Part shown: in pieces, positions 59,506-64,000 of the stretch
How the letters are laid out: each line of letters starts with the position of its first letter
Numbering within the stretch: position 1 is the first letter of the stretch
Assembly: GCA_024752435.1 (NCBI GenBank)
Contig: CP103027.1
Location: 1,633,501-1,697,500, forward strand
Direction: 5' to 3'
From: Allantophomopsis cytisporea
Lineage: Eukaryota > Ascomycota > Leotiomycetes > Phacidiales > Phacidiaceae
DNA: 64,000 nucleotides
The notes under the pieces: generated by a model
What the model saw: only the letters and a program-made list of their open reading frames with translations
The model's database searches: none
What the model was told of the DNA's origin: nothing
Program-made: the position numbers and the translations under genes

Positions 59506-59660
59506 GGTTCCTATATATTGTCTAAGTCATTGTAACCTTCCTATTTAACTAAATATCGAAGTTGGTTGTTAACCTACTTGCAGTCTAAGATTCCTTCGAC
59601 GATGTATTCGGTGTTCTTGTTTTCCTAGGATAGGTCTGGGTAGTATACATAGCATATATT
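59430..59660 (-). pseudogene. chromodomain and C-terminal tail of gypsy pol
   Basis: Reads TEYIVEGILDCK, TAG, VNNQLRYLVK, TAG, EGYNDLDNI, TAG, EPTENFNLETLEDYYSEHP. This is a chromodomain with the two aromatic-cage Trp positions of WEGY and WEP changed to TAG. The tail is IPPRRKEIPPRRGCP, basic. In intact chromoviruses the domain directs integration to modified histones. Confidence 0.8.
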
Positions 59661-59699
59661 CTATAGCGCTGGTTCTAGCAGAGACGTATAGAATATAGG

Positions 59700-60990
59700 G
59701 TATATTTTTATACTCGCTGGTAGTTAGAGTTCATAGTTGACTGAACTTATTTTCCTCAAAATCTTAAATAGTCCGATTTTAATATTGTCTAACTTGTTGC
59801 TTGGTCTGGTTGTCTTAATGTTTCTGTATATAAGGTAGACTTTGTCTCCCTCCGAAAAGGTAGGTCCCTCTATCCTTTTTTCATTCTGATAACTTGCTGA
59901 TCGTTGGTTAAAAAACTCGATATCCTTAGCTAGTTGCTTGTAGAGTGTTTTGAGTTCTACAACCTACATTTGTACTGCTTCTACAAGTACTTGTATTTCT
60001 CGGGGTAAATAATACGCTTTTGGTTCTAGCCTATAGTTGGCATAGAATAGTAAAATTTTCGTAGTTTCTGTAGTTGTACTGTTATACGCAAACTATACAA
60101 GGGGTAATAGTCGTACCCAATTATCTTGTTTGTAATTTATATAATAGCAGAGGTACTACTCAAGCGTCTGGTTGAGTCGTTCGGTTTGTCCGTTTGTTTG
60201 TAGGTAGTAAGCTGTCGAGAGCTTGTAGTTAGTTCCTAATTAGCTTATTAGGGACTTCTAGAAGTTCGAAGTGAATAGCTTGTCTCAGTCGGATATTATT
60301 TCATCTGGTATACTATAATTGTTGACAATCGTTTTTAGAAAGGTGTACGCCAAGTCTTCTGTAGTACTAGATTCCTTATATAGTATAAAATATCTATATT
60401 TTGTCATCCTATCGGTAATAACTACGATTGAGTCGTATTCTACTTTTGTAAGTGGTTCCTTTGAAAGTAGTAGTTTGACGATGAAATCTAGGGCAATAGA
60501 TTTCTATGCTCCCTTTGGTACTACTAGTAATTTTAGCTGTCTGTAAGGTACGTGTCGATTGACCTTGTTTTTAGAGCAAATGTTATATTCTCTTATAACT
60601 TTCTCTACTTGGTTCTTTATTCCTAGGAAGTAGTATGTTCTAGTCAGACGTTCCAACGTCTTGCCTATTCCCTAGTGTTCGTGTACTAGTAGCTCGTATT
60701 GTTCTTTGACTAACTGTTTTTGTAGGGGCGCGGGAATATAGACTAGTCCTTTGAACAATAGTGTCCGGTTTGTTGTTATTGAGGTTCCTAGGTGTCTATT
60801 GGGGTTTCCTAAAATACGTTGTACTGTAGTATTTGTAGTATATACTTGTCGAATCCTTTGAAGTATATCTAGATCTTCGACTTGCATCGTAGCGTTTAAC
60901 TCTAGGTAGTTATACATCAGATTGTCTCCGTTATCTTGAAATATAGCGTATAATACTGGTTTTTTGTTTTGCATATAATCTGCACGTCGA
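59700..60990 (-). pseudogene. integrase domain of gypsy pol
   Basis: Zinc-binding region LVHEH-TAG-GIGKTLERL, then CSKNK, with one Cys of the HHCC set apparently replaced by Tyr. The catalytic core contains IALDFIVKL (first Asp), IISD-TAG-DKLFTSNF (second Asp) and TNGQTERLNQTLE (Glu). GPY/F-like region EGDKVYLIYRNIKTTRPSNK follows. At least five TAG codons interrupt it. Confidence 0.8.
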
Positions 60991-61029
60991 CTGAGTACGT
61001 CGGCTTTGGCGTTTTCGGATCTTTTACGG

Positions 61030-62460
61030 TAGGTAATCTTGAAGTTGTACCTGGCTATGAGTTCTGACTATTGTACTTGTCGTCTGTTCAATACCTTTGT
61101 AGTTGTAAAGTATAGCAGATTCTTATAGTCTATAATTACTGCTACTTTATACTTAGGTCCTTCTAGGTAAACTCTCCATTTTTGAAATACAGCAACGATT
61201 GCTAACAATTCTTTATTGTAGATTTCGTAGTTCAACTCGGCTAAAGTTAATTTACAGGAGAAGAAAGCGATAGGTCGAAGCTTCTTGTTCTCATCCGGTT
61301 GACTCAGTACTACCCCGATTGCGTAATCGGAGGAATCCGTTTCTACTACTATGAAGACTTCAAGGTCGAAGTTCCTTAATATAGGTGCGGTTGTAAAACT
61401 CTCCTTGAGTTTCTCGAAAGCTCGTTGAGCTTCATCAGTCTATTTGAAGGCTTGGTCCTTCTTTGTCAATTCCGAAATTAGTATTGTAATACTTGAATAT
61501 CCCTTGATAAATCTTCGGTAGAAATTGGCGAATCCAAGGAAGGATTGTACTTCCTTGACAGAGTTTGGTATCGGCCATTTGTAGACTGCTCGTACTTTAG
61601 AATCGTCCATCTAGATTCCTTCGGTAGTTATTATATAACCTAAGAATCCAACTAACTGTTGGTAAAACTCGTACTTCTCTAGTTTCAGATACAGGTGACG
61701 TTTCTGAAGTACTATAAGTATAAGTTTGATATGTTTAATATACTCTTCTTTAGTATTAGAGTATACAAGGATGTCATCTAGATAAGCTACTACAAATACA
61801 TCCAAATATTTATATAGTGTTTGGTTGATTAGCGCTTGAAAAGTTGTAGGGGCATTAGTTAAGCTAAATAGCATTACCAAATACTCGAAATGCCCGTAGC
61901 GTATTCTAAATGCTGTTTTCTATTCTTTACCTTCCTTTATGTATACTAGATTGTATACCCCTTAGAGGTCTAACTTAGTAAAGAACTTGGCTCCTCGAAA
62001 TCGGTCGTGTAACTCTAAGATGAGTAGTAACGTATATCGGTTCTTGATAGTAATACTGTTGAGTTGTCGATAATCGATGTATAGTCGGTCTATTCTATCC
62101 TTCTTTGGTACAAAGAGGGCTAGGTATCTTGCTGATAAAGTTGATGGTCGAATGTAACCTTTCTTCAGCATATCATCGATATATTCCTTTAGAGTCTTAA
62201 GTTCTCGTTCGGATATAGAGTAGATTGGTCCGAAGGTAGGTTGTTTTCCTGGTATAAGTAGTATCTTGTAATCCCAAGGCTAGTATTCTAGCAGCTTGGT
62301 TTCAGCTTCTTCCTTGCTAAAGAGCTTTTTAAATTCCCTATACTCGTTCGGGAGTGTTACCCCTTCTATAGTGTATAGCATAGGTAAAAGGTTGTTCTTG
62401 CGAATTTCCTGCAAATCCTTATAATCGATTGCATTGATTATAACAGGTCGTCGTAATTTA
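61030..62460 (-). pseudogene. reverse transcriptase and RNase H of gypsy pol
   Basis: RT motifs: MLKKGYIRPSTLSARYLALF, VPKKD, LYIDYRQLNSITIKNRY, FFTKLDL, LTNAPTTFQALIN and the active-site YLDDILVYS. After the thumb (VRAVYKWPIPNSVKEVQSFL) comes RNase H: VETDSSDYAIGVVLSQ, LRPIAFFSCKL, LNYEIYNKELLAIV. Stops seen after FTKLDL, EGKE, TTEGI, QAFK and RQVQ are TAG. Confidence 0.88.
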
Positions 62461-62499
62461 AATGGCACATTGCATTTGTAGTTTCTTAGATTGACTGTA

Positions 62500-62785
62500 T
62501 ATATGTTCTAATCAATCTTCGGGTTATATTTCTTCAACTATAGAAGTCCTAAGATGATGTCGTAACGCGGGATCGCGACGATATCCAATACTAGTTCTTC
62601 GTAATAGTTGTATACAAAGACTAGTAGAAGGTATATCTGCTCTTATACCTATCCATCAGACATAGAGTTTCCATCAACTAAGTACAGTTGATATAGACTT
62701 GTATATCTCCTCGTAGGTAAGTCGTGTTTCTTTACAAATTTCGTAGATACGAAATTCCCTGATACACCTGAATCTACTATGGCTT
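62500..62785 (-). pseudogene. retropepsin-like protease domain of gypsy pol
   Basis: Reads VDSGVSGNFVSTKFVKKHDL with the aspartic DSG motif, then LYLVDGNSMSDG, TAG, and AIPRYDIILGLL-TAG-LKKYNPKID-TAG, where the family has Trp at the last two stops. Lies directly upstream of RT. Confidence 0.75.
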
Positions 62786-63553
62786 CAGTATAGTATCCGT
62801 TTATCTGTACTCGGACGTTTAAGTATACTACATACTACGTCCTGTACAAGTAAACCTTCTCTACTCGTAGAAGGGGAGGCTTTGAATTAGGTTTTCTAAC
62901 TAGCCTACGGTTAAGAGAACCATCTAGTTTTCCGAATCTTCTTAGAGATCACTGTATTCGCGGCGTTCTTGCTCCTTCTAGTCCAATCGTTCTTGTACTA
63001 GTTGCTCTATTTCTAATACATCTTACTAGTCTTCTACTTCCTTTTCCTTTGAGTTAGTAAGTAGTTCCCCTATATTCTCCCATTCGTCATCTGTTAGGAG
63101 TCGAAACGCAGGTTGACTATGTTTGCGATATTATTGACCTTCTTCTTTATATTGTTGGCAGTGTCTCTAGACTACTATATCGATATCCTGTTGGATTAAA
63201 GTATCTTCTTGTTGTTTTTCTTTGGCGTGTACGCTGTATATAGGTGTTAAGTTATAGTTTCTCTAATAGAGTTTCTAATATCCTACCTATTTTAATTCGG
63301 GTAAATTATCCTGATTATTACCAGAGGTCATCAACATTCCCTCGAGTCCTGATCGGGCTGTCTTGAGTTGCTTGTACACGAGTTTGTTAGCGCGGTACAT
63401 CGGGTATGCTTTCTACTTGTATTCTAAGTAGTATAGATCTCGGTATATTGCTTGTCTCTCTAGATTAAGCGCTTTAAGGCTTGTAGTAGTTTCAAGCCCT
63501 TTATCGGGTTCCTGTCCTTTAACTACAACTGTATCGTCTAGCTCTACTATAGT

Positions 63554-63988
63554 CTAACCATTTTGGTCACCGGGACTGGGCGATCTACTGTCGGTATTGG
63601 CGTGCTCGTCGTAGTAGCTAATTACGTTGGGTTCGTCGTCGGTAGATACGTTTCTACGTCTGCGCATTTTTTGTTGACTGGGGAAGTATCTAGCGTGTTT
63701 CTTGTTTGGTAGGTGGATGCTGCAGTCGTCTTCATAACATTTTGTCCAGAATTCTGTTTCATGATCCAGCGTTGCTGGGCTTCCTGGTTCCTCGAGCTCG
63801 GGTATTTCTTGAAATGTCGCATTGAGGTGTCTTGGTTTCCCTCGATTGAATCCTTTGTTGGATGAATTCTTCCTTGATGCTTTCTTGCATTCTCGTGCCT
63901 TATGTCCTGGGGTTCCGCAATATAGGCATAGGTTATTCTTCATACGGTAATCTCTATCCCGTGGCGAGAGTGGTCCTTTCTTGACCAT
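63554..63988 (-). pseudogene. Gag C-terminal region with CCHC zinc knuckle
   Basis: Open frame of 144 residues with CLYCGTPGHKARECKK (C-x2-C-x4-H-x4-C), the nucleocapsid knuckle, followed by a basic stretch and an acidic, polar tail with TDDEPNVISYYDE. The rest of Gag and the 5' LTR lie beyond base 64000. The frame is open here, but the element as a whole is dead. Confidence 0.85.
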
Positions 63989-64000
63989 CTGGTGAGTTGC

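Larger units (their letters stand above)
58740..64000 (-). mobile_element. Ty3/gypsy chromovirus LTR retrotransposon, RIP-degraded, runs off window
   Basis: The minus strand carries, in order, Gag zinc knuckle (63.9 kb), protease, reverse transcriptase, RNase H, integrase and chromodomain (59.5 kb). Apart from stops, the pol frame is nearly free of indels over about 3.3 kb. Stops are almost all TAG where the family has Trp or Gln, for example after YDIILGLL, VYNLV..EGKE, IVKLL..PKGA, LVK (before EGYNDLDN) and DNI (before EPTENF). A possible 3' LTR begins in 58.74-58.9 kb (tgtaatatccttg onward), but the partner LTR is outside the window, so ends cannot be defined. Non-autonomous as it stands. 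Confidence 0.88.

Overview
The window is nuclear DNA of a filamentous ascomycete (Pezizomycotina, most likely Leotiomycetes-like). Evidence: genes are split by 45-100 bp GT..AG introns; the gene content is typical of moulds (S10 carboxypeptidase, BBE-type oxidase, PTH11-like receptor, monocarboxylate-type MFS, FSH1-type hydrolase); and several dead genes and transposons carry nonsense mutations almost only of the TAG/TAA kind at Trp or Gln positions, the signature expected from repeat-induced point mutation (RIP). No species assignment is possible from the sequence alone.

Layout. 1-7.4 kb is a compact housekeeping block: a type II membrane protein with an EGF-like motif (+), the proteasome lid subunit Rpn5 (+), an FSH1-family serine hydrolase (-) and a six-exon monocarboxylate-type MFS transporter (-). 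10-29.8 kb is a looser accessory block: secreted S10 carboxypeptidase (+), a local imperfect tandem repeat, an orphan protein (+), a beta-lactamase-fold hydrolase (+), a type I mannose-6-phosphate isomerase (-), a DUF952 protein (-), a frame-disrupted VOC/glyoxalase gene (-), a small two-exon gene (+), a nonsense-mutated YWTD-propeller gene (+), a BBE-like FAD oxidase (+) and a five-exon mucin-like secreted protein (+).

31-39 kb is a transposon and pseudogene zone: a hAT transposase C-terminal remnant abuts a truncated MFS gene, a 1.3 kb segment is bounded by 14-bp inverted repeats, and a dynamin-like GTPase gene is preserved almost colinearly but closed by TAG/TAA stops. 42-45 kb holds one intact 942-963 residue gene that joins a PTH11/SAT4-type seven-helix domain to a complete FucP-type MFS transporter in one reading frame. 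45.7-49.9 kb contains remnants of a Zn2Cys6 regulator, an SDR, a cupin and a dienelactone hydrolase, which together look like a decayed catabolic or secondary-metabolism cluster.

52.8-64 kb is AT-rich repeat DNA: two sets of direct repeats, a long unknown element ORF with about 34 TAG/TAA stops and no TGA in 1.35 kb, and a chromodomain-containing Ty3/gypsy element (chromovirus) on the minus strand from chromodomain to Gag, running off the right edge. An antisense Cys-rich ORF overlaps the 3' end of its pol gene. The window thus shows a gene-rich compartment next to a RIP-eroded one, and the genes do not form one shared pathway. Exon boundaries were placed by eye from splice consensus and frame continuity.
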